Program-made: the position numbers and the translations under genes | Part shown: positions 26,215 through 36,167 of the stretch, piece after piece | Numbering within the stretch: position 1 is the stretch's first letter | Layout: each line of letters opens with the position of its first letter | The notes under the pieces: model-generated | Told to the model about the DNA's origin: nothing | Database searches by the model: none | The model's input: only the letters and a program-made list of their open reading frames with translations | DNA from: Wocania ichthyoenteri Th78 | Lineage (GTDB): Bacteria; Bacteroidota; Bacteroidia; Flavobacteriales; Flavobacteriaceae | Direction: 5' to 3' | Length of the DNA: 64,000 bases | Assembly (NCBI RefSeq): GCF_000789235.1 | Contig: NZ_KN525716.1 | Coordinates: forward strand, 2,208,347-2,272,346

Positions 26215-27486
26215 TTACAATGTTACATTAAAGGTAAATTTAAGAGCAACATTATCGGCGATTTCTGGTAAATGATACGCGCCATATCTATAAGTAAAGC
26301 TTAAGCCAAAGCCAAAGAGTAATTTGTTAAGCTCGAAACCAGATTCTGTATAGCCTTCTTTTAACGAATTAAAACTTACATTTTGATGCCTTTCTGGGTT
26401 TTTTATATTCCCAATAGCATAGCGTGTTATTAACACCAATTGAGGTTGATAACGTTTAGAAATTTTAAATGGAGCTATATAATGTTTGAGTTGAAACGTG
26501 GTGAATTTATCTGAAAAAAATTCGTTAAAAAACATGGTTTCAAAACTATTTAAACCTGCAACCGAAAAACGTTGCATAATGGTTTCTTTGCTAATATTAT
26601 TTGGGTATGCATGATATAAATGCGTTAAGGGGGCATTTTCTGAAGTAATTCCAGAAACTAAGGTAATTTCTGAAAGTGCTTCGTTTTTATGCTGTATTTT
26701 ATGAATGGTTCTAAAGTCTAGTTTTGAAAAATTGATATTGCTATTAAATAAATTTTTAAAACTATTTGTAAACTGAAGTGTGAATTTTGGATAGCTTTCT
26801 TTAGTTTCAACTAATTTATTTTCGACATATTCAAAATGGCTAAAAGGACTCCATTGTAATGCTAAAGTTATGGTGCTTAAATGAAATTCGCTAAGTGTAT
26901 TGGTATTAAATACGTATTGATAGTTGTAAGTTGGGTTTATATTACTTACTGCAAATTGTGTTTCGGTTAATAGTTTTGGTGCTAATTGATGTTGCAAAGA
27001 AATAGATTTTGTAACGTGTTTATGAAACAAATCGATATTTAGTAAGCGGGGTTCGAAAAACTGAAAAAAACGTTTGTCAGTTAAAAATTTTGTGCTTCCG
27101 GTTTCCTGTAAATCGTTGGTATATGAAGCGTTTATCCAAGTGTTAGTTTTTTCGGCTAACCTAAAACCAGCACCAATACTATATTTAAAACGGTGGTCTT
27201 TAAAGCCGTAAACGGTATAACCATTAATTCGAAATTTCTCTGAAAAGGCATCATTAGTTATGCCACCAACACCAGTTCTAATAGCTTCGTATTGATTATA
27301 TTTTATTAAATAACGTAAATCGAAATTAAAATATTTGGTTGGTAAAAAACCATTTCCAAGTTGCTTAACAAAAGCACTTTTTTTTATTGAATCTTGCTTA
27401 GGCTCAATATCATTATTAGAAAAGGATTGCGAATACGCGAACATTGTAAAAATAAAAAACAGGAAGGTTGTACAATGTTTTAACAT
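26215..27486 (-). CDS. Outer-membrane beta-barrel protein, DUF5686-like C-terminal type
   Basis: 423 aa. A signal peptide (MLKHCTTFLFFIFTMFAYSQ) is followed by long stretches of alternating hydrophobic and polar residues with the barrel-end signature YRYGAYHLPEIADNVALKFTFNVTL. This resembles the barrel half of DUF5686/carboxypeptidase-like outer-membrane proteins, but the N-terminal plug or CarboxypepD domain is absent, so it is short for that family (usually over 700 aa). Substrate unknown. It is separated from frr by a terminator at 27512-27537. Confidence 0.65.
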   Translation of the reverse strand: MLKHCTTFLFFIFTMFAYSQSFSNNDIEPKQDSIKKSAFVKQLGNGFLPTKYFNFDLRYLIKYNQYEAIRTGVGGITNDAFSEKFRINGYTVYGFKDHRFKYSIGAGFRLAEKTNTWINASYTNDLQETGSTKFLTDKRFFQFFEPRLLNIDLFHKHVTKSISLQHQLAPKLLTETQFAVSNINPTYNYQYVFNTNTLSEFHLSTITLALQWSPFSHFEYVENKLVETKESYPKFTLQFTNSFKNLFNSNINFSKLDFRTIHKIQHKNEALSEITLVSGITSENAPLTHLYHAYPNNISKETIMQRFSVAGLNSFETMFFNEFFSDKFTTFQLKHYIAPFKISKRYQPQLVLITRYAIGNIKNPERHQNVSFNSLKEGYTESGFELNKLLFGFGLSFTYRYGAYHLPEIADNVALKFTFNVTL

Positions 27487-27511
27487 GTGCGCGATAAAAG
27501 CTTATAGTTAT

Positions 27512-27537
27512 AAAAAAAAGCGACGTTTTTGTCGCTT
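27512..27537 (-). terminator. Terminator after frr
   Basis: On the minus strand AAGCGAC-AAAAAC-GTCGCTT followed by six more T, starting 7 bp after the frr stop codon. Confidence 0.82.
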
Positions 27538-27543
27538 CTTAAA

Positions 27544-28101
27544 TTATACGGTCATGATTTCTTTTTCTTTATTATCAAAGACGTCATCAATTCTTTTAAC
27601 GTAACTATCAGTCATTTGTTGTATGTCAATTTCTGCGTTCTTTTTTAGATCTTCTGATATATCATCATGCTTTTTAACGTCATTCATAGCGTCTTTACGA
27701 GCAGTTCTAACACTGATTTTTGCGTCTTCAGCTTCAGATTTTGCTTGTTTTGCTAAATCACGTCGACGTTCTTCAGTTAATGGCGGCACATTAATAATAA
27801 TAGTTTCTCCGTTATTCATTGGGTTAAAACCAAGATTAGCATAAGCAATACCACGCTCAATCTCTTGTAACATGCTCTTTTCCCATGGTTGAACCGTTAT
27901 GGTTCTTCCGTCTGGTGTATTCACGTTTGCTACTTGACTTAATGGCGTTTGTGAGCCGTAATAATCTACCATAACGCTACCAAGCATTGCAGGACTGGCT
28001 TTGCCAGCTCTAATGTTTATCAATTGTTTTTCTAAATGTTTCATGGCATTATCCATGGATTCTTTAGCTGTGTCTAATATAAATTGTACGTCTTCATTCA
28101 T
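27544..28101 (-). CDS. frr: Ribosome recycling factor
   Basis: 185 aa. It splits post-termination ribosomes together with EF-G. Signatures: LEKQLINIRAGKASPAML, TITVQPWEKSMLQEIERGI, VPPLTEERRRDLAKQAKSEA. The ATG at 28101 (MNEDVQFIL) matches the family start. A longer frame to 28185 would add a 28-residue tail overlapping the pyrH coding sequence and is rejected. pyrH lies 43 bp upstream on the same strand, a common pairing. Confidence 0.96.
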   Translation of the reverse strand: MNEDVQFILDTAKESMDNAMKHLEKQLINIRAGKASPAMLGSVMVDYYGSQTPLSQVANVNTPDGRTITVQPWEKSMLQEIERGIAYANLGFNPMNNGETIIINVPPLTEERRRDLAKQAKSEAEDAKISVRTARKDAMNDVKKHDDISEDLKKNAEIDIQQMTDSYVKRIDDVFDNKEKEIMTV

Positions 28102-28144
28102 ATTTTTTAATTTTATATCAATAATTTCAAAAATTGCGCCAAAA

Positions 28145-28852
28145 TTAAATATTGACTTCTGTACCAATCTTTTCGCCAGAAACAACTTTCATTAAATTAC
28201 CTCTTGTATTCATATCGAAAACAATTATTGGGAGTTTGTTTTCCTGACTTAGTGTAAACGCTGTGGTGTCCATAACTTTCAATCCTTTTCTTAAAACATC
28301 CTCAAAAGTAATGTGGTCAAATTTTATTGCCGAGGTATCTTTTTCTGGGTCGGTATTGTAAATACCGTCAACACGCGTACCTTTTAAAATAACATCAGCT
28401 TCAACTTCAATAGCTCTTAAAACAGCAGCCGAATCTGTTGTGAAATAAGGATTTCCTGTACCACCACCAAAAATAACAACGCGTCCTTTGTTGAGGTGAC
28501 TCATAGCTTTACGTCTTATAAAAGGTTCTGCAACTTCGTTTATTTTTATAGCGGTTTGCAAACGCGTTTTTACACCAGCATCTTCTAAAGCATTTTGCAG
28601 TGCTAAACCATTTATTACGGTTGCTAGCATGCCCATGTGATCACCTTGAACTCTGTCCATACCATTCATAGCTCCAGCTACGCCTCTGAAAATATTGCCG
28701 CCACCAATTACAATGGCAACTTCAATACCTTTTTCTGTAACGGCTTTAATATCTTGAGCATATTCTGCTAAACGTTCTGGGTCTATACCATATTGGCGAT
28801 CACCCATTAAGGCTTCACCTGATAGTTTGAGGAGTATTCTTTTGTATTTCAC
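28145..28852 (-). CDS. pyrH: UMP kinase
   Basis: 235 aa from a GTG start at 28852 ([16 protein letters not shown] follows directly). An extension to 28906 would add 18 residues not seen in the family. Motifs: [43 protein letters not shown], the amino-acid kinase fold. It makes UDP from UMP and ATP as the first dedicated pyrimidine nucleotide step after UMP. It follows tsf and precedes frr. Confidence 0.95.
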   Translation of the reverse strand: MKYKRILLKLSGEALMGDRQYGIDPERLAEYAQDIKAVTEKGIEVAIVIGGGNIFRGVAGAMNGMDRVQGDHMGMLATVINGLALQNALEDAGVKTRLQTAIKINEVAEPFIRRKAMSHLNKGRVVIFGGGTGNPYFTTDSAAVLRAIEVEADVILKGTRVDGIYNTDPEKDTSAIKFDHITFEDVLRKGLKVMDTTAFTLSQENKLPIIVFDMNTRGNLMKVVSGEKIGTEVNI

Positions 28853-28874
28853 GTTTTTATATTGATTTGTGAGA

Positions 28875-28892
28875 TTTCCGCCTACGCGGAAA
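28875..28892. repeat. Short palindrome TTTCCGC-n4-GCGGAAA
   Basis: 7-bp arms TTTCCGC/GCGGAAA around CTAC, just upstream of the pyrH start. The same palindrome occurs at 36089-36106, and a degenerate form at 51118-51138. Confidence 0.6.
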
Positions 28893-28957
28893 CTAGAGTT
28901 TAGCAAAGCTACATAAATTTTTTATTTTTTGAATTTATATAAAACTTGAATTTTTGA

Positions 28958-28995
28958 ATAAAAAAAACCACTATTCTTTTAAAGAGTAGTGGTTT
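28958..28995 (-). terminator. Terminator after tsf
   Basis: Minus strand: AAACCACTACTCTTT pairs with AAAGAATAGTGGTTT (one wobble, 15 bp), followed by T-rich sequence. It separates tsf from pyrH. Confidence 0.82.
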
Positions 28996-29029
28996 GAATT
29001 GTATTTATTTTTGCTTTCGCAAGAGTTTG

Positions 29030-30004
29030 TTATCCTACTGTAGCACGTTTGAAACCTGAGATTTCAACTTCACCGTATGTAGAAACATAATCTGCAACAG
29101 TTTTCTTTTCATCTTTGATAAATTTTTGATCTAACAAACATTGTTCTTGATCTAATGTTGTGTTATCAGAAATGAAACGTTCCATTTTACCAGGTAAAAT
29201 TCTGTCCCAGATTTGTTCAGGTTTCCCTTCAGCTTTTAATTCAGCTTTAGCAGCTTCTTCAGCTTCAGCGATAACTTCTGGAGTTAATTGCGCCATAGAA
29301 ATATAGCTAGGTACGTTTTTAAGCGTTTTACCTAAGCGACCTAATTCAATATTGTCTTTTTCAATAACAGCAATTCTAGCTTCAGTTTCTGATGCTACAA
29401 AAGCAGGGTCAAAATCTTTGTAAGATAATGAAGTTGCTCCCATTGAAGCTACTTGCATTGCTACGTCTTTAACTAAAACATCAGCATTGTCAACTTTAGC
29501 AGTTAGTCCAACTAAAGCAGCAATTTTGTTAATGTGTACATAAGAACCAACATAAGCTGCTTCTAATTTTTCAAAAGCTGTAATGTCTAATTTTTCACCA
29601 ATAACACCTGTTTGCTCAACTAATTTTTCAGCAACTGTCATGCCTCCAAAATCAGCAGCTAAAAAATCTTCTTTAGTATCAGATTTTAAAGCAATATCAG
29701 CTAAATCATTAGCTAGAGCTAAAAAGTTTTCGTTTTTACCAACAAAATCTGTTTCACATCCTAAAACAATGGCAACACCTTCAGTTTGGCTTGCGTTAAT
29801 TTTAGCGACAGCAGCTCCTTCAGATGAGTCTCTATCTGCTCTCTTTTCAGCTACTTTTTGCCCTTTTTTACGAAGAACTGCGATAGCTTTATCAAAATCG
29901 CCTTCGGCTTCAACTAAGGCTTTTTTGCAGTCCATCATACCTGCACCTGTAGCTTGTCTTAATTTATTTACTTCAGCGGCTGTTATTTTTACTGTAGTAC
30001 TCAT
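29030..30004 (-). CDS. tsf: Elongation factor Ts
   Basis: 324 aa. It exchanges GDP for GTP on EF-Tu. The N-terminal UBA-like domain contains LRQATGAGMMDCKKALVEAEGDF. The EF-Tu contact region has TDFVGKNENF. At 324 residues it is longer than the E. coli protein (283). The extra length lies in the C-terminal half, before DKKFIKDEKKTV-like sequence (seen as DQKFIKDEKKTVADYV). It follows rpsB in the usual order. Confidence 0.96.
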   Translation of the reverse strand: MSTTVKITAAEVNKLRQATGAGMMDCKKALVEAEGDFDKAIAVLRKKGQKVAEKRADRDSSEGAAVAKINASQTEGVAIVLGCETDFVGKNENFLALANDLADIALKSDTKEDFLAADFGGMTVAEKLVEQTGVIGEKLDITAFEKLEAAYVGSYVHINKIAALVGLTAKVDNADVLVKDVAMQVASMGATSLSYKDFDPAFVASETEARIAVIEKDNIELGRLGKTLKNVPSYISMAQLTPEVIAEAEEAAKAELKAEGKPEQIWDRILPGKMERFISDNTTLDQEQCLLDQKFIKDEKKTVADYVSTYGEVEISGFKRATVG

Positions 30005-30087
30005 AGTTATTATAATTTAAAAAAGTCGTTCAATATATTTTCAACGAAGAAAAAAACTAAACGACTTATTTGTGTTGTATTAATGTT

Positions 30088-30909
30088 TTATTCTTCTTCT
30101 TCAGCAACAGCTTTTTTAGCTGGTGCAGCTTTAGCTTTAGGAGCATCTTTCTCAACTACTGCTTCAGTTTTCGCTTTAGCTTTAGAAGATTCTTCTTTAG
30201 GAGCTGCAGTTGCATCTTTTTCAGCTTTACGTTCTGCTAATCCTCCAGATATTGCAGATGCTACATGTGTTAAGATTTTATCTATCGATTTAGAAGCGTC
30301 ATCATTTGCAGGTATTACATAATCAACTTGACGTGGGTCAGAGTTGGTATCAACCATTGCAAAAATAGGAATGTTTAATTTTTGAGCTTCTTTAATCGCG
30401 ATATGCTCACGCTTAATATCTACAACAAATAAAGCACCTGGTAAACGAGTCATGTCACTTATTGAACCTAAGTTTTTTTCTAACTTGGCTCTTAAACGAT
30501 CTACTTGTAAACGTTCTTTTTTAGATAAGGTCATGAATGTACCGTCTTTCTTCATTCTATCAATAGAGGCCATTTTTTTAACCGCTTTTCTAATAGTAAC
30601 AAAGTTAGTTAACATGCCTCCTGGCCATCTTTCAGTGATGTAAGGCATATTAATGTCTCCAGCTTTTTCAGCAACAATATCTTTTGCTTGTTTTTTTGTT
30701 GCAACGAATAAAATTTTACGTCCAGAAGCTGCAATTTTTGCAAGTGCTGCTCCAGCTTCGTCAATTTTAGCCGCTGTTTTGTATAGGTTTATAATATGGA
30801 TGCCGTTACGCTCCATATATACGTAAGGTGCCATGTTTGGATCCCACTTACGTGTAAGGTGTCCGAAGTGTACACCTGCTTCAAGTAATTCTTTTACTTC
30901 TACTGCCAT
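30088..30909 (-). CDS. rpsB: 30S ribosomal protein S2
   Basis: 273 aa from ATG 30909 (MAVEVKELLEAGVHFGHLTR). A frame open to 30942 would add 11 unconserved residues. S2 signatures: VHFGHLTRKWDP, RKILFVATKKQAKDIV, ERWPGGMLTNF, FVVDIKREHIAIKEA, PIFAMVDTNSDP. A C-terminal Ala/Lys/Glu-rich tail of about 45 residues (KAKAAPAKKAVAEEEE) is extra compared with E. coli and is typical of this phylum. tsf is 84 bp downstream. Confidence 0.96.
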   Translation of the reverse strand: MAVEVKELLEAGVHFGHLTRKWDPNMAPYVYMERNGIHIINLYKTAAKIDEAGAALAKIAASGRKILFVATKKQAKDIVAEKAGDINMPYITERWPGGMLTNFVTIRKAVKKMASIDRMKKDGTFMTLSKKERLQVDRLRAKLEKNLGSISDMTRLPGALFVVDIKREHIAIKEAQKLNIPIFAMVDTNSDPRQVDYVIPANDDASKSIDKILTHVASAISGGLAERKAEKDATAAPKEESSKAKAKTEAVVEKDAPKAKAAPAKKAVAEEEE

Positions 30910-31111
30910 TTTGTAATAGTTTACGTTCTGTTGAATTAGCAATGTTCCATTTGGCTTTTAGCTTTTTAGCTTTTGGCTTTTGGCTTCATTTAGATGCTAA
31001 ACTAAATCCTGTTTTTACACTAGGACAACAATAACTGTTTTAATTTTTTTATTCAATTTCAACACGATTGAGAATACTGAAAACAGACGCTCAATTGTGT
31101 TGAAGATAATA
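30910..31111 (-). promoter_or_regulatory. Structured region between rpsI and rpsB
   Basis: A 15-bp imperfect inverted repeat (31058-31072 with 31090-31104, CTCAAT...ATTGAG arms) follows the rpsI stop but lacks a T-tract on the minus strand, so it is not a classical terminator. 30953-30992 is a run of GGCTTTT/AGCTTTT units. Either could be part of an rpsB leader; this is inference. Confidence 0.4.
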
Positions 31112-31498
31112 TTAACGTTTCGAGAATTGGAATTTTTTACGCGCTTTTTTCTGTCCGAATTTTTTACGCTCAACCATTCTTGGATCTCTTGTTAATAAAC
31201 CTTCTGGTTTTAATGTTAGCCTGTTCTCTGCATCTAATTCGCACATTGCGCGAGAGATTGCTAAACGAACAGCTTCTGCTTGACCTGTAATACCTCCTCC
31301 AAATACATTTACTGTAATATCAAAGTTGCTATCATTGTTAGTCATAACTAAAGGTTGCTTTACTTTGTACTGTAATGTTGCAGTTGTAAAGTAAGCAGTT
31401 ACGTCTTTTTTATTAATCGTGATGTTCCCTTTTCCTGGGGCTACATACACACGAGCAACAGCCGTCTTTCTACGGCCAATTTTGTGAATTACATCCAT
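31112..31498 (-). CDS. rpsI: 30S ribosomal protein S9
   Basis: 128 aa. [36 protein letters not shown] and the basic C-terminus [18 protein letters not shown] are diagnostic. The C-terminal tail reaches the P-site tRNA. Its start codon shares one base with the stop of rplM (TAATG), so the two are translationally coupled. Confidence 0.97.
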   Translation of the reverse strand: MDVIHKIGRRKTAVARVYVAPGKGNITINKKDVTAYFTTATLQYKVKQPLVMTNNDSNFDITVNVFGGGITGQAEAVRLAISRAMCELDAENRLTLKPEGLLTRDPRMVERKKFGQKKARKKFQFSKR

Positions 31499-31953
31499 TA
31501 TTTGAATTCGTTTAAGTTAATTGCTTTTGGTTTTTGCGCTGCATGAGCATGCTCTGAACCAACAACAACTGTTAGGTTACGGAATAAATCTGCACCTAAT
31601 TTGTTTTTAGGTAACATTCCTTTTACTGATTTTTCTACTACTCTTGCAGGGTCTTTACCATACAATTCTGTAGCAGTTAAACTTTTTTGACCTCCAGGAT
31701 ATCCAGTGTGACGAATGTACGTTTTGTCGTTCCATTTGTTACCAGATAATGTGATTTTTTCTGCATTGATAATAATTACATTATCTCCGCAATCAACATG
31801 AGGTGTGAAGTTTGGCTTGTGTTTACCTCTTAAAAGTTTTGCAACTTTAGAACATAAACGACCAAGCGCCTGACCTTCAGCATCAACTAAAACCCACTGC
31901 TTATTTACAGTAGCTTTGTTTGCTGAAATCGTTTTGTAGCTTAATGTGTCCAC
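31498..31953 (-). CDS. rplM: 50S ribosomal protein L13
   Basis: 151 aa. [30 protein letters not shown] and [16 protein letters not shown], then [17 protein letters not shown], are L13 signatures. It is first of the rplM-rpsI-rpsB-tsf series. The 30 bp upstream contain a small CTCTTTTTGAGAG inverted repeat that could be an autoregulatory leader, not tested. Confidence 0.97.
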   Translation of the reverse strand: MDTLSYKTISANKATVNKQWVLVDAEGQALGRLCSKVAKLLRGKHKPNFTPHVDCGDNVIIINAEKITLSGNKWNDKTYIRHTGYPGGQKSLTATELYGKDPARVVEKSVKGMLPKNKLGADLFRNLTVVVGSEHAHAAQKPKAINLNEFK

Positions 31954-32103
31954 ACTTTAAATTTTTTCTAATTAAACATTCCTCTCTCAAAAAGAGTTTG
32001 CAAATTTACGATTATATATTTGATTACCAAATAGTGAAGGGAGATTATTTTATGTGTTTTTTTTATCCAAAAAATAAAAATAAAAACCAGAAGTTTTCAA
32101 TAT

Positions 32104-34950
32104 TTAATGCGCCTCCAACCAATTGTCGCCAATATCTAAATCGACATCTAAAGGAACTTCTAATTTATAGGCATTTTCCATTTCGGTTTTTACCAATGTT
32201 TTAATGGTTTCCAATTCGGGTTTATAAACATCAAAAACCAATTCATCGTGTACTTGCAGCAGCATTTTTGTTTTATAATTACCAGCTTGTAATTTCTCGT
32301 AAATTTTAATCATGGCAATTTTAATAATATCTGCGGCACTTCCTTGTATGGGTGCATTTACAGCATTACGTTCTGCAGCACCACGAACTATAGCATTACG
32401 AGAATTAATGTCTTTTAAATAACGGCGACGACCTAAAACTGTTTGAACATAACCATTATCGCGAGCAAAATCAACTTGATCATGTATAAAGTTTCGTAGT
32501 TTCGGATAGGTTGCATAATAAGTGTCAATAAGTTCTTTAGATTCACTTCTCGATAAATCGGTTTGATTACTTAAGCCAAAAGCTGAAACGCCATAAATGA
32601 TTCCGAAGTTGACCGTTTTAGCATTGCTTCGCTGCTCACGAGTGACTTCGCTTAAAGCTACATTAAATACTTTTGAAGCTGTAGATGCATGAATGTCTTC
32701 ACCTTTTTTAAAGGCTTCAATCATGGTTTCTTCTTTACTTAAAGCCGCAATAATACGGAGTTCTATTTGCGAATAATCGGCAGCTAACAACGTATAATCT
32801 TTATTTCTTGGTATAAACGCTTTTCGTACTTGCCGTCCACGTTCTGTTCTAATTGGAATATTTTGAAGATTTGGATTATTACTGCTCAAACGACCTGTCG
32901 CTGCAACGGTTTGCATATAATCGGTATGTACACGTCCTGTTGTTTCTTCAACTTGCAATGGTAACGCATCAACATAAGTACTTTTAAGTTTTGAAAGCCC
33001 TCTAAAATCTAATATATTTTGAATAATCTCGTGGTCTTTTGCTAAGTAACTTAAAATATCTTCTCCTGTGGCATATTGTCCGGTTTTTGTTTTTTTAGGC
33101 TTATCAACTAGTTTCATTTTGTCAAATAGAATTTCACCTAACTGTTTTGGCGAAGCAATATTAAATTCTTCTCCGGCAGCTTCATAAATTTTAGCTTCTA
33201 AATGTGTAATATCTTTGTTTAATTGTTCAGAAAGTGAATTCAAAAAACCTTTATCTAAATTAATACCTTCCAATTCCATTGCAGCTAATACACGTAATAG
33301 TGGAATTTCAATATCGTCAAATAATTTCTGGGTATTGGCTTCGCCTAATTCATTCTGAAAATGTTCTTTTAACTGCAACGTAATATCGGCATCTTCTACC
33401 GCATATTCGGTTTGCTTTTCTAACGGAACTTCTCGCATCGAAAGTTGATTTTTTCCTTTTTTACCAATCAATTCGGTTATGGAAATGGGTGTATAATTTA
33501 AATACGTTTCAGCAAGCACATCCATATTATGACGCATATCAGGGTTGATAAGGTAATGTGCCAACATCGTGTCAAATAATTTGCCTTTTACGGTAACATT
33601 GTATTTTGCAAGTACCTTAATATCATATTTTAAATTCTGACCAATTTTTTCAATGGTTTCGCTTTCAAAAAACGGACGTAATTGCTCAATGATTCCTTGA
33701 GCTTCACCTTTGTTTTCTGGAAAAGGCAAATAGAACCCCTTTCCAACTTCCCAAGAAAATGCTATGCCAACCAATTCAGCAGTTATCGGGTTTAATCCTG
33801 TCGTTTCGGTATCAAAACACACCGAAGTTTGGTTCATTAAATTTTTAATAAAGAGTTTGGTTGCTATTCCCGAGGCGACACTTTGGTAAAAATGCGACGA
33901 TGTTCCCAAGGTTTTTCTTGAATTACTTGTTATCGCTTCCGCGGAATTGTCTTCTGCTCCAAATAGAGAAAATTGTCCAGCTCCAGCAGATTTAACTTCC
34001 TTTGGTGTTGTTTTTATTTCTGTTTTTTCTGAAGTTTTTTCGGTTGAAGTTTGAGCTGTTTCCGTTTCAGACGAAAACGTTTTTAAGAAATTATCGGTTA
34101 ATCGTCTAAATTCTAATTCCTGAAAAATTTCTTTAACCTTTTCAACATCTGGATGATCGAGTTCAAAATCTTTCGCATTAAAAGTCACCGGAACATCCAA
34201 CATAATAGTTGCTAACTTTTTAGAAAGCAGCCCAAGTTCTTTTGCACCTTCAACTTTCTCCTTCATTTTACCTTTAAGCTGGTCTGTATTAGCCAACAAA
34301 CCTTCCATACTTCCAAATTGGGCAATGAATTTTTTAGCTGTTTTTTCACCAACACCAGGTAGTCCTGGAATATTATCGCTAGAATCGCCCATCATGCCTA
34401 AAAAATCAATCACCTGCATGGGGTCAGTCACTTCAAACTTTTTCTGTACTTCTGGTATTCCCCAAGTTTCGTAACCACCACCAAAAACAGGTCTGTACAT
34501 AAAAATGTTTTCGGTAACCAGTTGTGCAAAATCTTTATCTGGAGTAACCATGTAGGTTTTGTAACCTTCTTTTTCCGCTTGACGGGAAAGCGTGCCAATA
34601 ACATCATCAGCCTCATAACCTTCTTTAACCATTATTGGAATGTGCATGGCTTTAAGGATTTCCATAATATATGGTATGGCAGTTTTAATACCTTCTGGGG
34701 TTTCATCACGATTGGCTTTGTAGGCTTCAAACATTTCTACTCGGTCAGCACTTCCACCTTTATCAAAACAAACCGCTAAATGGTCTGGTCGTTCACGTTT
34801 AATAACATCTAATAACGAGTTCATAAAACCCATAATAGCCGAAGTATCTTCTCCTTTAGAATTAATTCTTGGATTTTTTATAAAGGCATAATACCCACGA
34901 AATATTAAAGCGTAAGCATCGACAAGAAAAAGGCGTTTTTGTTCTGACAT
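32104..34950 (-). CDS. polA: DNA polymerase I
   Basis: 948 aa, three domains. The 5'-3' exonuclease domain (1 to about 290) has FLVDAYALIFRGYYA, ADDVIGTL and GDSSDNIPGLPGVGEKTA. The 3'-5' exonuclease domain (about 365-545) keeps the metal-binding DTETTGL, so proofreading is probably active. The polymerase domain has motif A DYSQIELRI (about 721), motif B RSNAKTVNFGIIYGVS and motif C QVHDELVF (about 900). It fills gaps and removes RNA primers. Confidence 0.97.
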   Translation of the reverse strand: MSEQKRLFLVDAYALIFRGYYAFIKNPRINSKGEDTSAIMGFMNSLLDVIKRERPDHLAVCFDKGGSADRVEMFEAYKANRDETPEGIKTAIPYIMEILKAMHIPIMVKEGYEADDVIGTLSRQAEKEGYKTYMVTPDKDFAQLVTENIFMYRPVFGGGYETWGIPEVQKKFEVTDPMQVIDFLGMMGDSSDNIPGLPGVGEKTAKKFIAQFGSMEGLLANTDQLKGKMKEKVEGAKELGLLSKKLATIMLDVPVTFNAKDFELDHPDVEKVKEIFQELEFRRLTDNFLKTFSSETETAQTSTEKTSEKTEIKTTPKEVKSAGAGQFSLFGAEDNSAEAITSNSRKTLGTSSHFYQSVASGIATKLFIKNLMNQTSVCFDTETTGLNPITAELVGIAFSWEVGKGFYLPFPENKGEAQGIIEQLRPFFESETIEKIGQNLKYDIKVLAKYNVTVKGKLFDTMLAHYLINPDMRHNMDVLAETYLNYTPISITELIGKKGKNQLSMREVPLEKQTEYAVEDADITLQLKEHFQNELGEANTQKLFDDIEIPLLRVLAAMELEGINLDKGFLNSLSEQLNKDITHLEAKIYEAAGEEFNIASPKQLGEILFDKMKLVDKPKKTKTGQYATGEDILSYLAKDHEIIQNILDFRGLSKLKSTYVDALPLQVEETTGRVHTDYMQTVAATGRLSSNNPNLQNIPIRTERGRQVRKAFIPRNKDYTLLAADYSQIELRIIAALSKEETMIEAFKKGEDIHASTASKVFNVALSEVTREQRSNAKTVNFGIIYGVSAFGLSNQTDLSRSESKELIDTYYATYPKLRNFIHDQVDFARDNGYVQTVLGRRRYLKDINSRNAIVRGAAERNAVNAPIQGSAADIIKIAMIKIYEKLQAGNYKTKMLLQVHDELVFDVYKPELETIKTLVKTEMENAYKLEVPLDVDLDIGDNWLEAH

Positions 34951-35070
34951 TTTGTTTATTTTGATAGAAAATCAAAGCTACAAAAAGTTATTACTTAATT
35001 GAAATAATAAAGTTTAATGTTTTTAAGTCCTTTTAAAGAAGAAAGCTTATTTATGAGATGTAAGAATGTT

Positions 35071-36066
35071 CTATATTTTCTTTTTATAGAATGAATCTAC
35101 TTGCTCATTTGTGTGTCCAGCTTCGGTTGCTTTGCGGTAAGTAAATCCTGGGTGTACACAATAGCCTCCAGTTTCTCCTTTTTTATTTAGTGCCAAAAAG
35201 CCAATTTGAAAATCTTCTCGTCCTTTGTTTTTAGTCATAATACGTTTTACGCCTTCTTCACAAGCTTCTTGAGGAGATTTACCTTGGCGCATTAATTCAA
35301 CAATTAAAAAACTTCCTACCATACGTATTACTTCCTCTCCAACACCTGTAGCTGTAGCTCCACCAACCTCATTATCAACATACAATCCTGCACCAATTAT
35401 AGGAGAATCGCCAACACGTCCACCAACTTTATATGCCATGCCGCTTGTGGTACAAGCACCAGCTATATCGCCATTCTTATCCATGGTTAGCATACCAATG
35501 GTGTCATGGTTTTCAATGTTTATTATAGTTTCGTATTTAGATGTTTTTTTCCATTCCAACCATCTACTTTTAGCTTCTTCTGTTAGTAGGTTGGTTTTTT
35601 TAAAGCCTTGTTCGTAAGCAAATTGTTCTGCGCCTTTTCCTGCTAAAATAATATGTGGTGTTTCTTCCATCACTTTTCTTGCTACAGCAACAGGGTGAGC
35701 AATATTTTGTAAATATACTACGGCACCACAATTACCATCTTTATCCATAATACATGCATCTAGGGTAACGTTTCCGTCACGGTCTGGTGTTGCTCCTATG
35801 CCAACGGTGGTATTTTTTATATCAGCTTCCTCTGCCATAGCACCTTTCTCAACGGCATCAAGAGCATTGCCTCCATTTGTTAATACTTCCCATGCTTTTG
35901 AATTTGCGTTTTCAAAATTCCATGTACAAACAGCTATAGGTTTAATTGTTTTTTTGTCTTCTTGTTTTGTAATCGTTTTTTTGTCTTCGCACGAGGCTAA
36001 TAAAGAAGCGGAAATTAGACCTGCAGTGCTTAAAGATGTGTTTTTTATAAAGTTTCTTCTTTTCAT
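35071..36066 (-). CDS. N4-(beta-N-acetylglucosaminyl)-L-asparaginase (glycosylasparaginase)
   Basis: 331 aa. The Tat-like N-terminus MKRRNFIKNTSLSTAGLIS is combined with a lipobox at Cys26 (LLASC), suggesting an exported lipoprotein. It is an Ntn-hydrolase: autocleavage before Thr189 in NHDTIGMLT creates the nucleophile. Downstream, GRVGDSPIIGAGLYVDNEVG and GATATGVGEEVI line the active site. It removes Asn-linked N-acetylglucosamine from glycopeptides. It lies alone on its strand; cutC is divergent. Confidence 0.9.
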   Translation of the reverse strand: MKRRNFIKNTSLSTAGLISASLLASCEDKKTITKQEDKKTIKPIAVCTWNFENANSKAWEVLTNGGNALDAVEKGAMAEEADIKNTTVGIGATPDRDGNVTLDACIMDKDGNCGAVVYLQNIAHPVAVARKVMEETPHIILAGKGAEQFAYEQGFKKTNLLTEEAKSRWLEWKKTSKYETIINIENHDTIGMLTMDKNGDIAGACTTSGMAYKVGGRVGDSPIIGAGLYVDNEVGGATATGVGEEVIRMVGSFLIVELMRQGKSPQEACEEGVKRIMTKNKGREDFQIGFLALNKKGETGGYCVHPGFTYRKATEAGHTNEQVDSFYKKKI

Positions 36067-36088
36067 CTAAGTTTTATAATTTTTTTCT

Positions 36089-36106
36089 TTTCCGCAAAAG
36101 CGGAAA
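36089..36106. repeat. Short palindrome TTTCCGC-n4-GCGGAAA
   Basis: TTTCCGC-AAAA-GCGGAAA in the divergent region between the glycosylasparaginase gene and cutC. Same arms as 28875-28892. Confidence 0.6.
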
Positions 36107-36167
36107 TCTTATTTAGTTTAAAAACATCTGCTAAATTATACTTAATTTAGACTTCTAATATACTAAA

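Noticed and set aside
28102..28185. N-terminal extension of the ribosome recycling factor
   Set aside because: It overlaps the 3' end of pyrH and the residues ([15 protein letters not shown]) are not found in the family; the ATG at 28101 fits.
28853..28906. Extended UMP kinase start at 28906
   Set aside because: The 18 extra residues are unconserved and lie across a palindrome; GTG 28852 gives the family start.
30083..30322. Open frame antisense to rpsB (and a similar one at 29583-30020 antisense to tsf)
   Set aside because: Mirror of Ala/Lys-rich coding sequence; no start context and no homology.
30910..30942. Extended S2 start
   Set aside because: MAVEVKELLEAG at 30909 is the conserved start.
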